NCBI RefSeq assembly: GCF_006715495.1
Contig: NZ_VFNI01000002.1
Coordinates: 248,001 to 312,000, forward strand
Length of the DNA: 64,000 nt
Direction: 5' to 3'
From: Herbaspirillum sp. SJZ106
GTDB taxonomy: Bacteria; Pseudomonadota; Gammaproteobacteria; Burkholderiales; Burkholderiaceae_D
Shown here: one piece after another, positions 34,657-48,534 of the stretch
How positions within the stretch are numbered: the stretch's first letter is position 1
Layout of the letters: each line of letters starts with the position of its first letter
Notes under the pieces: generated by a model
What the model was told of the DNA's origin: nothing
What the model saw: the letters and a program-made list of their open reading frames with translations, nothing else
Databases searched by the model: none
Made by a program: the position numbers and the translations under genes

Positions 34657-36846
34657 ATGGTGCAGGTCCGGGCGTCGAGACGCCGATGCAATTCCGTTTT
34701 CCCAATGAAGGCCGTGGCCTGTGCTGCGCGCCATCTGGCGCTGATGGCGCCGATGCTGGCGGCTCCGGTGGCCTATGCCCAGACCGCGTCGGCGGGCGGC
34801 GCCGGCAGCAACGGCAATGCCGTACTGCCCACCGTGACCGTCACCGAAAGCGCCGATCCCACCGCGCCCTATGCCGGTGGCCTGGTTGCCCGCGGCGGCA
34901 GCCTGGGGGTGCTCGGTACGGCCAGCGTGATGGATACGCCGTTCAGCACCACCAACTACACGTCCCAGGGGATCGAAGACGTACAGGCACGTGCGATCGG
35001 CGATGTGATCGCCAATGATGCTTCCGTGCGCAACACCAACGGCAATGGCGGTTTCGGCGACAGCTATCAGATCCGCGGTTTCACGATGTCGGCCAACGAT
35101 GTGGCCTTCAATGGCTTGTACGGCCTGGTGCCGCTGACCCGCATGCCGATCGCGATGGTGGAGCGGATCGAAGTGCTGAAGGGGCCGGGCACGTTGATGT
35201 ATGGCATGGGCCCCTCCGGCGGGATTGGCGGCGCGGTCAACCTGGTGCCCAAGCGCGCCACCGAGGATCCCGTTTCCAGCGTGAGCGCGACTTACCTGTC
35301 CAACTCCCAATTCGGCCTGAAGGCGGACCTGGGTCGCCGTTTCGGCGAGAATCAGGAATGGGGCATCCGCGTCAACGCGCTGTATGCCGACGGCAATACC
35401 GGCCTGTCCGGCAGCAACCAGCAGCAAACCATGGGTTCGGTCGCGTTGGATTACAACGGCGGCCGCGTGCGCTGGAGCCTGGATGCGTACACCCAGCACG
35501 AGGACGCGCGCAACTTCCGTCCGCAGTTCAGCATCGACAGCAGCCTGACCACCATGCCGGCCGCTCCTTCGGGCAAGACCAATCTCTATCCGGGCACGAC
35601 GCTGCAATCCGACGACAAGGCTGTCGCCACGCGCCTGGAATATGACATCGATGACACGCTGACTGCCTACGGCGCGGTCGGTTACCACGTGGCGGAATCG
35701 GCGCAGAGCTGGCCCAGCGCCACCATCATGAACGTGCGCGGCGACACCAGCACCTTGTACAACGGCTACTATGATCAGCGCGTCACCTCCACGTCGGCCG
35801 ATGTCGGCTTGCGTGCGCGCTTCGGCACGGGCGGCATCAAGCACACCCTGATGCTGGGAGCGAACATGCTCGACCAGCAGACCGACTACTTCTTCGACTC
35901 CCGAAGCACCGGGGTGAGCTCCAACCTGTACAACCCGGTCGCGCTTCCTGCCGCCGCGGGCGTGCGTGGCCAGCCCGCGCCGCAGAACCAGATCCGCCTG
36001 ACCAGCCTGGCGCTGACCGATACCTTGTCCCTGGTTGACGACAGATTGCGCCTGATTGCCGGCCTGCGTCGCCAGCAGGTCTACCAGCACAGCCTCAGCG
36101 ATGACGCGCAAACATCCAACCGAATCGCCATTTCCCCGGTGCTGGCAGTGGTGGTCAAGCCTCTGGAGAACTTGTCGGTGTATGCAAACTACACGGCCGC
36201 GCTCAGCGCGGGCGGGTTCACCGGTGCGACTGATGGCAACCCGAATCAACAGTTTCCCCCGTATAAGTCAAAGCAATACGAGACGGGCGTGAAAGCCGAC
36301 TGGGGACGTGTGACCACGACCGCGGCGGTCTTCCAGATTGAACAGGCCAACAGCACCTCCACCACCATTGACGGCACGACTTATACGTCGCAAGACGGCC
36401 GCGCACGCATCCGCGGCCTGGAGCTGTCGGCCTACGGCGAGTTGCGACGCGGCCTGCGCTTCAATGCCAGCGGCACCTTCTTCGACACCAAGCAATCGCA
36501 CACCGGCGATGGCGCAACCGATGGCAAGGAAGTCGGCGCGGTGCCGAACCACAACTTCAACCTCGGCCTGGACTGGGATACGCCATGGCTGGCCGGCCTG
36601 GCGCTCAACACCCGTGTCACCAATACCGGTTCCATGTGGTACAGCAACGCCAATACCCTGAAGGTGCCCGGCTGGACCCGCATGGATATCGGCGCGCGCT
36701 ACATCGCCAGGATTGCCGGCCAGGTCGTGACCTATCGCGCCAACATCGAAAACCTGTTCGACAAGAACTATTGGGTGATGCAAAACGGCTACGTAGGAAC
36801 CTCTTCCGGCCGCACCTTCGTACTGTCGGCCAAGGTCGACTTCTGA
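34657..36846 (+). CDS. TonB-dependent siderophore receptor
   Basis: A 729-residue outer-membrane receptor. An N-terminal signal peptide ends at about residue 41 (APVAYA-QT). The plug domain (about 75-190) has DVIANDASVRNTNGNG, YQIRGFTMS and ERIEVLKGPGTLMYG, and the 22-strand barrel ends with LSAKVDF, with a terminal Phe. The TonB-box region VLPTVTVTES follows the signal. The start at 34657 has AAGG eight bases upstream; an inner ATG at 34705 would give a shorter signal without a ribosome site. No siderophore synthesis or ABC transporter genes are adjacent, so it is an isolated receptor. Confidence 0.9.
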   Translation: MVQVRASRRRCNSVFPMKAVACAARHLALMAPMLAAPVAYAQTASAGGAGSNGNAVLPTVTVTESADPTAPYAGGLVARGGSLGVLGTASVMDTPFSTTNYTSQGIEDVQARAIGDVIANDASVRNTNGNGGFGDSYQIRGFTMSANDVAFNGLYGLVPLTRMPIAMVERIEVLKGPGTLMYGMGPSGGIGGAVNLVPKRATEDPVSSVSATYLSNSQFGLKADLGRRFGENQEWGIRVNALYADGNTGLSGSNQQQTMGSVALDYNGGRVRWSLDAYTQHEDARNFRPQFSIDSSLTTMPAAPSGKTNLYPGTTLQSDDKAVATRLEYDIDDTLTAYGAVGYHVAESAQSWPSATIMNVRGDTSTLYNGYYDQRVTSTSADVGLRARFGTGGIKHTLMLGANMLDQQTDYFFDSRSTGVSSNLYNPVALPAAAGVRGQPAPQNQIRLTSLALTDTLSLVDDRLRLIAGLRRQQVYQHSLSDDAQTSNRIAISPVLAVVVKPLENLSVYANYTAALSAGGFTGATDGNPNQQFPPYKSKQYETGVKADWGRVTTTAAVFQIEQANSTSTTIDGTTYTSQDGRARIRGLELSAYGELRRGLRFNASGTFFDTKQSHTGDGATDGKEVGAVPNHNFNLGLDWDTPWLAGLALNTRVTNTGSMWYSNANTLKVPGWTRMDIGARYIARIAGQVVTYRANIENLFDKNYWVMQNGYVGTSSGRTFVLSAKVDF

Positions 36847-36899
36847 TGGCGCCGGGCTGCGCGCGGTCGGGAGCGCAGCCTTTGCAGCCATCGTTGCAG

Positions 36900-36934
36900 G
36901 CGCCGCCGCTGCCCGTTCCTGGCGGCGCTTTTGT
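36900..36934 (+). terminator. Probable terminator after the TonB receptor gene
   Basis: An 8-bp GC stem, gcgccgcc (36900-36907) and ggcggcgc (36921-36928), with a 13-base loop, followed by tttt and gtt. It is moderate in strength because the loop is long and the T-run short. It lies 53 bases after the stop codon. Confidence 0.6.
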
Positions 36935-37293
36935 TGACTTGATGGACAAATCGGTTGCCATGGGTACCGTGGTTTTACGGTAGAGTGGCGCCTCGCCGCG
37001 AAACTACGCTGTGCTGCAACATAAAATTCCCAAAGCGAAACCTGTCATCGGACAACTTGCGTTCTGCTGTTGACGCGGGAGCGGGGCGCAAAACACTGGC
37101 GAGCGGCCCCCGGAGACAGGTAAATCCTTGAATTTCCATGGGTTTTTGCTGGTGGGCCGGGGCGAACCGGATGACATCGGGCGCTGTTCCGACAAAAACC
37201 CTGTTGCTGACAGGATTGTCAGGCTGCAGCAGGCGCGACTGCCTCGGACGGCAGAGGGTAATACGCAGCGATCGGACCCCGTCAATTTTCCTG

Positions 37294-37345
37294 TTGCAAC
37301 AAATCGCGGCGCGCGGGGCATTTTTCATCGCATTATTTGTTGCAA
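37294..37345. repeat. 11-bp perfect inverted repeat upstream of the atp promoter
   Basis: ttgcaacaaat (37294-37304) and atttgttgcaa (37335-37345) are exact reverse complements, 30 bases apart. They lie about 85-135 bases upstream of the atp operon -35 element. Each arm contains GTTGCAA. The pair could bind a regulator. The rest of 36847-37522 (676 bases) contains no convincing gene; the open frames there lack ribosome sites and have poor composition. Function is unknown. Confidence 0.5.
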
Positions 37346-37428
37346 TGCGCAAAATCCAATCCGTCCACTATTTTCCACATCTCGCCGATAAATGGCTGAG
37401 ATAACGCCGTGATCTGGCTGTAAAAGGT

Positions 37429-37458
37429 TTGACTAACCTGAAAACGAACCTTTATAAT
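37429..37458 (+). promoter_or_regulatory. Sigma-70 promoter of the atp operon
   Basis: TTGACT (-35, 37429-37434) and TATAAT (-10, 37453-37458) are separated by 18 bases, a near-consensus sigma-70 promoter. It lies about 65 bases upstream of atpI, so the leader is short. It is the best promoter that I see in the window. Confidence 0.85.
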
Positions 37459-37522
37459 CGCCGGGCTTTTAAGCTGCCGTTTGCTCGTAATGAGTGCGGT
37501 GCATGCACGATATTGGATATAT

Positions 37523-38685
<1,163 letters not shown>

Positions 38686-38759
38686 CAACAAGGCTTGCAG
38701 TATCTGTTTTTGGTTTGTTTTTTGGTTTTTGATTTTTTGTATTTACTAACTTTTCTTAA

Positions 38760-39014
<255 letters not shown>

Positions 39015-39088
39015 TTCGGGCTTCCTAGCCACTCTCACCCTGCCGGACGATTGGTTCCGGCACTCGTTATTCTGAGAAGGAAATTACC

Positions 39089-39559
39089 GTGAACTTAAAT
39101 GCAACATTGATTGCTCAGTTCGTGGTCTTCTTCATCCTCGCCGGCTTCACGATGAAATTCGTGTGGCCGCCGTTGATCAAGGCGCTCGACGAGCGCGCCA
39201 AGAAGATTGCGGACGGCCTGGCAGCCGCCGACCGCGGCAAGGCAGATCTGGCTGCCGCTGAAAAGCGCGTGCAGGCTGAATTGTCGTCGGCCCGCGATGA
39301 AGGCCAGAAGCGTATCGGCGAAGCCGAAAAGCGCGCGCAGCTGATCATCGAAGAGGCGAAGAAGACGGCCGCTGACGAAGCAGCCCGCATCATCGCCAAT
39401 GCCCGTGCCGATGCCGAACAGCAAGTGAACAAGGCGCGCGAAGAACTGCGCGGCGAAGTCGCGACGCTGGCGGTCAAGGGCGCCGAGCAGATCCTCAAGC
39501 GCGAAGTCAATGCGGCGGCGCATGCCGAATTGCTGAACCAACTGAAGGCAGAGCTGTAA
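39089..39559 (+). CDS. atpF: ATP synthase Fo subunit b
   Basis: A 156-residue stator subunit with a GTG start and AAGGAAATT site. One N-terminal membrane helix (about 5-25, [20 protein letters not shown]) leads to a long charged coiled coil rich in Ala, Glu, Lys and Arg that reaches F1. [21 protein letters not shown] is conserved. It is followed after 1 base by atpH. Confidence 0.96.
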   Translation: MNLNATLIAQFVVFFILAGFTMKFVWPPLIKALDERAKKIADGLAAADRGKADLAAAEKRVQAELSSARDEGQKRIGEAEKRAQLIIEEAKKTAADEAARIIANARADAEQQVNKAREELRGEVATLAVKGAEQILKREVNAAAHAELLNQLKAEL

Positions 39560-39560
39560 T

Positions 39561-40094
39561 ATGGCCGAACTCGCAACGATCGCTCGCCCTTACGCCGAAG
39601 CCCTGTTCCGTGTGGCCAAGGCCGGAAGCCTGGCAGCCTGGTCCGATCTCGTTACCGAGATGGCCCAGGTGGCAGCGCATCCCGAGCTCAAGGCACTCGC
39701 GCAAAATCCTTCCGTTTCGCATGCCAAGCTGGCTGAAGTGTTTGCCGCAGCAGTGAAGACTCCGCTTTCAGTTGAAGCGCAGAACTTCGTCAAGACCCTG
39801 GCCGACAATGGCCGTCTGACCCTGTTGCCGCAGATCGCCGAACAATTCCATGCGCTGAAAAACGCCCAGGAAGGTTCGGCCGATGCACATATCGTCAGCG
39901 CATTCGAGATGAGCGATGCGCAGGTCAAGGATGTGATCGCCACCCTGGAGAAGAAGTTCGGCCGCAAGCTGAACCCTTCTGTGGAAGTGGACAGCAGCCT
40001 GATCGGCGGCGTGCGTGTCGTGGTGGGCGACGAAGTGTTCGATACCTCCGTGCGCGCGAAACTGCAGCAGCTGCATGTTGCTCTGGCCGCGTGA
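39561..40094 (+). CDS. atpH: ATP synthase F1 subunit delta
   Basis: A 177-residue soluble subunit connecting the b stalk with the top of F1. [15 protein letters not shown] is the N-terminal signature, and [27 protein letters not shown] is the C-terminal one, given here in its parts LIGGVRV and DTSVRAKL. Length is normal. It starts one base after the atpF stop. Confidence 0.96.
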   Translation: MAELATIARPYAEALFRVAKAGSLAAWSDLVTEMAQVAAHPELKALAQNPSVSHAKLAEVFAAAVKTPLSVEAQNFVKTLADNGRLTLLPQIAEQFHALKNAQEGSADAHIVSAFEMSDAQVKDVIATLEKKFGRKLNPSVEVDSSLIGGVRVVVGDEVFDTSVRAKLQQLHVALAA

Positions 40095-40141
40095 ATAGCC
40101 GGACCCTGGCGTAAGCGAAAGAAAAATTTTTAGGAGTTAGT

Positions 40142-41683
<1,542 letters not shown>

Positions 41684-41712
41684 TTTTACTGAAGCTATAA
41701 GGAGTCTTACTC

Positions 41713-42585
41713 ATGGCTACAGGTAAAGAGATACGTGGCAAGATCAAGAGCGTAGAGAATACGAAGAAGATCACCAAGGCGATGGAAATGGTGGCGGCAT
41801 CCAAAATGCGCAAGGCGCAGGACCGGATGCACGCTGCCCGCCCATACAGCGACAAGATCCGCAATATTGCGGCCAACCTGTCGCAGGCCAATCCGGAATA
41901 CACGCATCCGTTCATGGTCAAGCAGGATATCGCCAAGCGTGTTGGTTTCATCGTCGTCACGACCGACAAGGGCCTGTGCGGCGGCATGAACACCAATTCG
42001 CTGCGTCTGCTGACGACGAAGATTCGTGAACTGGAAGGCCAGGGCCTTGCCATCGAGACCGTTGCCATCGGCAACAAGGGTCTCGGTTTTCTGAATCGTA
42101 TTGGCGCCCGCGTGGCCGCCAACGTAACGCAATTGGGCGATACGCCTCACCTGGAAAAGCTGATCGGCCCCGTCAAGGTGCTGCTCGACGCATACCAGGA
42201 AGGCAAGCTGGACGCGGTGTACCTGGTGTACACCAAGTTCATCAATACGATGAAGCAGGAAGCAACCCTGCAGCAATTGCTGCCGCTGACCAGCGACAAG
42301 CTCAAGGCTGATGAGGGTTCGCACTCCTGGGATTACATCTATGAGCCCGATGTGCAAAGCGTGGTGGACGAGCTGCTGGTGCGTTACGTTGAAGCACTGA
42401 TTTATCAGGCTGTCGCTGAAAACATGGCGTCCGAGCAATCGGCGCGGATGGTGGCGATGAAAGCTGCAAGCGATAACGCCGGCAGTGTGATCGGAGAGCT
42501 GAAGCTGGTCTACAACAAGACCCGCCAGGCAGCGATCACCAAGGAACTGTCGGAAATCGTTGCTGGTGCGGCCGCGGTCGGCTGA
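41713..42585 (+). CDS. atpG: ATP synthase F1 subunit gamma
   Basis: A 290-residue central rotor shaft. [20 protein letters not shown] and [12 protein letters not shown] at the N terminus and [20 protein letters not shown] with [15 protein letters not shown] at the C terminus are the paired helices of gamma. [10 protein letters not shown] and the rest of the central domain are intact. An AAGGAGT site precedes the start. Confidence 0.97.
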   Translation: MATGKEIRGKIKSVENTKKITKAMEMVAASKMRKAQDRMHAARPYSDKIRNIAANLSQANPEYTHPFMVKQDIAKRVGFIVVTTDKGLCGGMNTNSLRLLTTKIRELEGQGLAIETVAIGNKGLGFLNRIGARVAANVTQLGDTPHLEKLIGPVKVLLDAYQEGKLDAVYLVYTKFINTMKQEATLQQLLPLTSDKLKADEGSHSWDYIYEPDVQSVVDELLVRYVEALIYQAVAENMASEQSARMVAMKAASDNAGSVIGELKLVYNKTRQAAITKELSEIVAGAAAVG

Positions 42586-42625
42586 TAGCGGCAGACGTAA
42601 CGCAGCGATGCGAATCAGATTTTAA

Positions 42626-44050
<1,425 letters not shown>

Positions 44051-44171
44051 CAAGCTGTTGAAAAGCGTAGCGCGCGGTTCGGGCCTGGGCTCGAGGAGCA
44101 CAAGCGTACGAGAGTACGCTGGGCGCCGCAGGGCTCAAGACCGGACGGCGCAGTAGTTTTGCGACAGTTTG
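44051..44171. repeat. 121-bp imperfect palindrome inserted between atpD and atpC
   Basis: The ends are imperfect inverted repeats, caagctgttgaaaagc at the left and the reverse complement of gttttgcgacagtttg at the right. In the centre agcgtac (44103-44109) and gtacgct (44114-44120) pair around a GAGA loop. The whole element folds symmetrically about 44111. It starts at the atpD stop codon, and atpC begins 72 bases after it. Such elements are typical of REP or MITE-like dispersed repeats. It has no coding capacity and will be part of the atp transcript, where it can fold into a long stem. Confidence 0.7.
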
Positions 44172-44243
44172 TATTTATTGATCTTTGGCGCCGCGTCCGT
44201 GCATTGCTGATGTACGGACGCGGTCAATCGGATAGGAAACGAC

Positions 44244-44666
44244 ATGGCACATACTATTCACGTGGACGTGGTTTCGGCGGAAGAGGAAATCTTCTCCGGC
44301 GAGGCTGAATTCGTCGCGTTGCCGGGTGAAGCGGGCGAGCTGGGTATCTATCCCCGCCACACGCCGCTGATCACGCGCATCAAGCCGGGTGCCGTCCGTA
44401 TCAAGGTGCCGGGCCAGGCAGCAGAGGAGTTCGTGTTCGTGGCGGGCGGCCTGCTGGAAGTGCAGCCGGATGCCGTGACCGTGCTGGCCGACACCGCGAT
44501 CCGTGGCGCCGACCTGGACGAAGCCAAGGCAACCGAAGCCAAGAAGCTGGCCGAAGAAGCATTGGCCAACCGCGATTCGAAGATCGATTACGCCGCTGCG
44601 CAAGCCGAACTGGCTGCCGCAGTCGCGCAATTGGCTGCGATCCAGAAGTTGCGTCAGAAGCGCTGA
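44244..44666 (+). CDS. atpC: ATP synthase F1 subunit epsilon
   Basis: A 140-residue rotor subunit. The N-terminal beta-sandwich has [24 protein letters not shown] and [12 protein letters not shown]; the C-terminal two-helix domain (about 90-140) is the inhibitory arm. GGAAACGAC before the ATG is an acceptable ribosome site. It ends the operon at the terminator 44714-44739. Its position 193 bases after atpD, rather than the usual few tens, is due to the palindromic element. Confidence 0.96.
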   Translation: MAHTIHVDVVSAEEEIFSGEAEFVALPGEAGELGIYPRHTPLITRIKPGAVRIKVPGQAAEEFVFVAGGLLEVQPDAVTVLADTAIRGADLDEAKATEAKKLAEEALANRDSKIDYAAAQAELAAAVAQLAAIQKLRQKR

Positions 44667-44713
44667 TTCGTCGGCATCGCCATCTCCGCAAGGGATGGCG
44701 CAAGCAAGAAGTC

Positions 44714-44739
44714 AAAAGGCAGCCTCGGCTGCCTTTTTT
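44714..44739 (+). terminator. Rho-independent terminator of the atp operon
   Basis: aaaaggcagcc (44714-44724) and ggctgcctttt (44727-44737) pair almost without loop and run into six T residues. It lies 48 bases after the atpC stop. Confidence 0.9.
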
Positions 44740-44858
44740 CATTGGTGCGCGCGCCGATGGATGCGCGCTGGCGCATATTGCGCTAGTCTGCCTCAATATA
44801 AACGGCGCTCTTGAGCACAGACGTACAACGCCGGAACCGAACGAGACAGGAGGACTTC

Positions 44859-45311
44859 ATGCAGCAAACCGGGAACGTCCCGCCACTTTCATTCCATGCC
44901 GGCGGCAAGCCGGTGATTGCCGTGGTCGGCTTGTCCAATCGCCCCGTGCGGGCCAGTTACGATGTCGCGGCTTATATGCAGTCCGCGGGGTATCGGATCG
45001 TCGCGGTCAATCCCATGTACGCCGGCCAGACCATCCTGGGCGAGCATTGCCACGCCACATTGCAGGATGCGGCGTCGGCGCTGGCGAAAGAAGGGCTGGC
45101 TATTTCCATCGTCGACTGCTTCCGCAAATCGTCCGACATCCCGCCGGTGGTGGATGACGCCATCGCCATCGGCGCCGAATGCGTGTGGATGCAGCTCGAC
45201 ATCTTCCACGAGGAGGCCGCTGCCAAAGCGCGTGGCGCGGGATTGAAGGTGATCATGGACAAGTGCATCAAGATCGAACATCGCCAGGGAAATTACCTCG
45301 GTGTGCTGTAG
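44859..45311 (+). CDS. CoA-binding domain protein (YccU-like)
   Basis: A 150-residue protein with a Rossmann CoA-binding fold (CoA_binding_2). IAVVGLSNRPVRASYDVAAYMQ is the nucleotide loop, IVAVNPMYAGQTILGE and VWMQLDIFHEEAAAKARGAG follow, and MDKCIKIEH near the end is typical. The start at 44859 (MQQTGNVPP) has AGGAGG six bases upstream; the frame is open further but unsupported. It probably binds CoA or a CoA ester; the precise role is unknown. Confidence 0.85.
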   Translation: MQQTGNVPPLSFHAGGKPVIAVVGLSNRPVRASYDVAAYMQSAGYRIVAVNPMYAGQTILGEHCHATLQDAASALAKEGLAISIVDCFRKSSDIPPVVDDAIAIGAECVWMQLDIFHEEAAAKARGAGLKVIMDKCIKIEHRQGNYLGVL

Positions 45312-45416
45312 CGGCGCGGTTGCAACTGACATGCCGCAGCCGGCAGGACGCAATCGGCAAGACATAATCAACAAGATGTAATCAGGACCTTCCCACAACA
45401 ACCGCAGAGCCCCAGC

Positions 45417-46229
45417 ATGCCGAAAAAAATTGCAGAGCAATTCGTCGCCGACAGCAAGGTGGAGATCAATGACGGCCACGCTTCGTCCAAACCGCTGTCA
45501 TCGGGCAACAAGGAGCAGGACAAGGCCGAGATCGGCCGCCTGGCCGCCGCCATCGGCGAGCAGCAACAGATGTTCTATGCCGGCCGCCGGCACAAGCTGC
45601 TGGTGATTTTGCAGGGGATCGATACCAGCGGCAAGGACGGCACGGTCAACGACGTGTTCGCCGGCGTCAACCCGCAAGGCATCCGCATCGCCAACTTCAA
45701 GGCGCCGACATCAGTCGAGCTGGCGCATGACTATCTCTGGCGCGTGCACCAGCAGGTGCCGGCGGCGGGGGAGATCGTCGTGTTCAACCGCAGCCATTAT
45801 GAAGACGTGCTGATCACACGCGTGCATGAGTGGATCGACGACAAGGAATGCAAGCGCCGCTACGCCCAGATCAACGACTTCGAGCGCTTGCTGAGCGAGA
45901 CCGGCACGGTCATCCTCAAGTTCTTCCTGCATATTTCCAGGGATGAGCAGAAGGCGCGTTTGCAGTCGCGCATCGACGATCCCAACAAGCATTGGAAATT
46001 CGAGCTCCAGGACCTGGAGGAACGCAAGCGCTGGGATGCCTACCAGCAGGCCTACCAGAATGTCCTGCGCGCCACCTCCACGGAACATGCGCCCTGGTAC
46101 GTGGTGCCGGCCGATTCCAAGACGCATCGCAACCTGGTGGTTGCCAATATTGTGCTGGAAACGCTGGAGGCGTTGAAGCTGAAGTTTCCGGATCCCAAGC
46201 CGGAACTGAAAAAACTCAAGGTCGACTGA
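45417..46229 (+). CDS. Polyphosphate kinase 2 family protein (PPK2)
   Basis: A 270-residue P-loop kinase. GIDTSGKDG (67-75) is the Walker A motif of PPK2, followed by the lid region and VFNRSHYEDVLITRVHEW, the Walker B-like region. It transfers phosphate between polyphosphate and nucleoside mono- or diphosphates. By size and motif it looks like class III, which can phosphorylate both NMP and NDP, but class cannot be fixed by eye. It stands alone between the CoA-binding gene and the convergent PheC-like gene. Confidence 0.88.
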   Translation: MPKKIAEQFVADSKVEINDGHASSKPLSSGNKEQDKAEIGRLAAAIGEQQQMFYAGRRHKLLVILQGIDTSGKDGTVNDVFAGVNPQGIRIANFKAPTSVELAHDYLWRVHQQVPAAGEIVVFNRSHYEDVLITRVHEWIDDKECKRRYAQINDFERLLSETGTVILKFFLHISRDEQKARLQSRIDDPNKHWKFELQDLEERKRWDAYQQAYQNVLRATSTEHAPWYVVPADSKTHRNLVVANIVLETLEALKLKFPDPKPELKKLKVD

Positions 46230-46231
46230 GC

Positions 46232-46266
46232 CGCCAGTCCTGGGCCTGAAGCCGGCCGGACTGGCG
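46232..46266. terminator. Possible shared hairpin between convergent PPK2 and PheC-like genes
   Basis: A 9-bp perfect inverted repeat (46232-46240 and 46258-46266) lies in the 45-base gap between two convergent stop codons. It has no T-run on either side, so it is at best a weak terminator or an RNA-protecting stem. Confidence 0.4.
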
Positions 46267-46274
46267 ATCCGCCA

Positions 46275-47069
46275 TCACTTGAGCCACTTGTCGAATACCT
46301 GCTGGTACTCGCCGGTAGTCTTGGCCAGGTGCAGCCAGGCATCCACATATTCCTTGAAGGCGATATCGCCGCGCGGCAGCATATAGGCCTTCTCGGCGAA
46401 CTGCAGCGGCTGCTGGGGGTTGACCGGGCACAGTTCCGGATGCAGCTTGGACTGCCACATGGTCTCGCTGGCATCGGTCACCATCACGTCGGCTTTGCCG
46501 TCGACGATCTGCTGGAAGATGGTCACGTTGTCGGGGTGCAGCGCCAGCGTGGCGCGTTTGTAGCGCGCACGCGCGAAGCGTTCGTTGGTGCCGCCGGGGT
46601 TGACGATGGCGCGCGTGCCCGGCTGGTCGATCAGGTCGAAATTGAGGAACTTGTCCTTGTCGGCGCAACGCACCACCGGCGCCTTGCCATCGACCATGGT
46701 CGGCGCCGAGAACGCCGCCTTCTTCTGGCGTTCCAGCGTAATCGAGACCCCGCCCATGGCAATGTCGCACTGGGCGATGAAGTCATTCATCAGGTTGCTC
46801 CAGGTGGTCTTCACGAACTGCGCTTCCACCCCCAGCGACTTGGCCAGCGATGTGGCCAGTTCCACATCCATGCCTTCGAACGTCTGGTCGGGGCGGTAGA
46901 AGGTGAACGGCTTGTAGTCGCCGGTCATGCAGACGCGCAGCTTGCCGGATTTGAGCACCTGATCCAGGCGCGATGCGTTGGCGTCGCCGTCGGCGGCAAG
47001 CGCCGGGCGGCTTGACAGCGAAACGAGGGCGAGGACGGCCAGCAAGGCGGCGCCGAGAAATTTTTTCAT
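46275..47069 (-). CDS. Periplasmic cyclohexadienyl dehydratase-like protein (PheC type, SBP3 fold)
   Basis: A 264-residue protein with a signal peptide (about 1-25, ending RPALAADG). LRVCMTGDYKPFTFYRPDQTFEGMD (short part: VCMTGDYKPFTFYRP), GGVSITLERQKKAAFS and NPGGTNERFARARY are closer to PheC of Pseudomonas than to amino-acid binding proteins. PheC converts prephenate or arogenate to phenylpyruvate or phenylalanine in the periplasm. No ABC transporter genes are adjacent, which fits an enzyme better than a binding protein. A plain solute-binding role remains possible. Confidence 0.75.
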   Translation of the reverse strand: MKKFLGAALLAVLALVSLSSRPALAADGDANASRLDQVLKSGKLRVCMTGDYKPFTFYRPDQTFEGMDVELATSLAKSLGVEAQFVKTTWSNLMNDFIAQCDIAMGGVSITLERQKKAAFSAPTMVDGKAPVVRCADKDKFLNFDLIDQPGTRAIVNPGGTNERFARARYKRATLALHPDNVTIFQQIVDGKADVMVTDASETMWQSKLHPELCPVNPQQPLQFAEKAYMLPRGDIAFKEYVDAWLHLAKTTGEYQQVFDKWLK

Positions 47070-47355
47070 GTTGTCTCCTGATCGGTTTTGGCAATGCGGC
47101 GCCCGATTCTTGAGTGATGGCGTGCCGCCTGTTTGTCTTTTTGTTGCCCGCCGATCATAACAAAAATGCTTGCGCTTTCGCAGGATGATGCGCTTTGTCG
47201 CGGCTTGCCGGCGCGTAGCGCAATCCCGCGAGGAAATGACGGGTTCGCTGCCATCCAGGTCGATATCGGCGCCGGCCGATACCGATAATTAGCCGGGCTT
47301 TGCCGGTTTGGATGAGATAATGGAGGTTTGCCGTTCGCTATTGTCCAGGTCGACC

Positions 47356-48435
47356 ATGTCCCGATTCGCACCGCTGAAAAACGATACTTTCCTGCGCGCC
47401 TTGCTGCGCCAGCCGACAGATTACACGCCGCTGTGGCTGATGCGCCAGGCCGGTCGCTATCTTCCTGAATACCGCGCCACGCGCGCGCGCGCCGGCTCCT
47501 TCATGGGCCTGGCGGCCAACCCCGACTACGCCACCGAAGTCACGCTGCAGCCCCTGGCACGTTATCCGCTGGATGCCGCCATCCTGTTCTCGGACATCCT
47601 CACCGTGCCGGATGCGATGGGCCTGGGGCTGTATTTCGCCGAAGGCGAGGGTCCCAAGTTCGAGCGCCCATTGCGCGACGAAGCGGCGGTCAAGGCGCTG
47701 CAAGCGCCCGACCTTGCCAAACTTGACTACGTATTCAACGCCGTGACGCAGATCCGCCGCGAGCTCGATGGCCGGGTGCCGCTGATCGGTTTTTCCGGCA
47801 GCCCCTGGACGCTGGCCTGCTACATGGTCGAAGGCGGCGGCTCGGACGACTTCCGCCTGGTCAAGAGCATGCTCTACGGCCGGCCGGACCTGATGCACCA
47901 CATCCTCAGGACCAACGCCGCCGCGGTGGCGGCTTACCTGAATGCGCAGATCGACGCCGGCGCGCAAGCGGTGATGATCTTCGATACCTGGGGCGGCGCC
48001 CTGGCCGATGGCATCTACCAGCAATTCTCGCTGGCCTACATGGCCGACGTGGTGCGCCAGTTGAAGCGGGAGCAGGACGGCGTGCGCATCCCCGTGATCG
48101 TGTTCACCAAGGGCGGCGGCCTGTGGCTGGAGCAGATCGCCGCCATCGGCGCCGACGCCGTCGGCCTGGACTGGACGGTCAACCTGGGCGAGGCCCGCCG
48201 TCGCGTCGGCGACAAGGTGGCGCTGCAGGGCAATCTCGACCCCAACGTGCTGTTCGCCGGCGACGACGCCATCCGCGCCGAGGTGCGCAAGCTGCTGGAA
48301 TCCTTCGGCAAGCCATCGGCGGGTAACGGCCATGTCTTCAACCTGGGGCACGGCATTTCCCAGCATACCCCGCCCGAGGCGGTGAGCACGCTGGCTGCCG
48401 CAGTCCATGAGATCAGCCGCAGCATGAGGTCTTGA
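47356..48435 (+). CDS. hemE: Uroporphyrinogen decarboxylase
   Basis: A 359-residue enzyme of heme synthesis (uroporphyrinogen III to coproporphyrinogen III). [17 protein letters not shown] is PROSITE-type signature 1, [19 protein letters not shown] and [10 protein letters not shown] are conserved, and [11 protein letters not shown] closes the active site. The start at 47356 ([10 protein letters not shown]) matches the usual N terminus; an upstream in-frame ATG at 47308 would add 16 unlike residues. A 0.74-kb gene-free region with DnaA boxes follows it. Confidence 0.96.
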   Translation: MSRFAPLKNDTFLRALLRQPTDYTPLWLMRQAGRYLPEYRATRARAGSFMGLAANPDYATEVTLQPLARYPLDAAILFSDILTVPDAMGLGLYFAEGEGPKFERPLRDEAAVKALQAPDLAKLDYVFNAVTQIRRELDGRVPLIGFSGSPWTLACYMVEGGGSDDFRLVKSMLYGRPDLMHHILRTNAAAVAAYLNAQIDAGAQAVMIFDTWGGALADGIYQQFSLAYMADVVRQLKREQDGVRIPVIVFTKGGGLWLEQIAAIGADAVGLDWTVNLGEARRRVGDKVALQGNLDPNVLFAGDDAIRAEVRKLLESFGKPSAGNGHVFNLGHGISQHTPPEAVSTLAAAVHEISRSMRS

Positions 48436-48534
48436 GGTCGCTGTACGCCTGTGCGCCGGCCACCGGCCACGGTTCGTAGTGTGTGGCAGCGTGAACCGGC
48501 ACGGTGCAAGCATGCATCCTTGATAAGTCATTTT

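Noticed and set aside
34177-36249. A 690-codon open frame antisense to the TonB receptor
   Set aside because: It is His/Arg/Gln/Gly-rich, has no family motifs, and mirrors a well-supported receptor gene in GC-rich DNA. Other long antisense frames (9796-11013, 11446-13194, 26180-27805, 42629-44101, 52232-53959, 62063-63853) were rejected for the same reason.
36975-37352. A 125-codon minus-strand gene in the atpI upstream region
   Set aside because: There is no ribosome site, the residue composition is poor, and it crosses a conserved-looking inverted repeat; no domain is recognisable.
46275-47069. Amino-acid ABC transporter binding protein
   Set aside because: No permease or ATPase genes adjoin it, and motifs such as GGVSITLERQKK and NPGGTNERF fit PheC better; still listed as an alternative in the entry.
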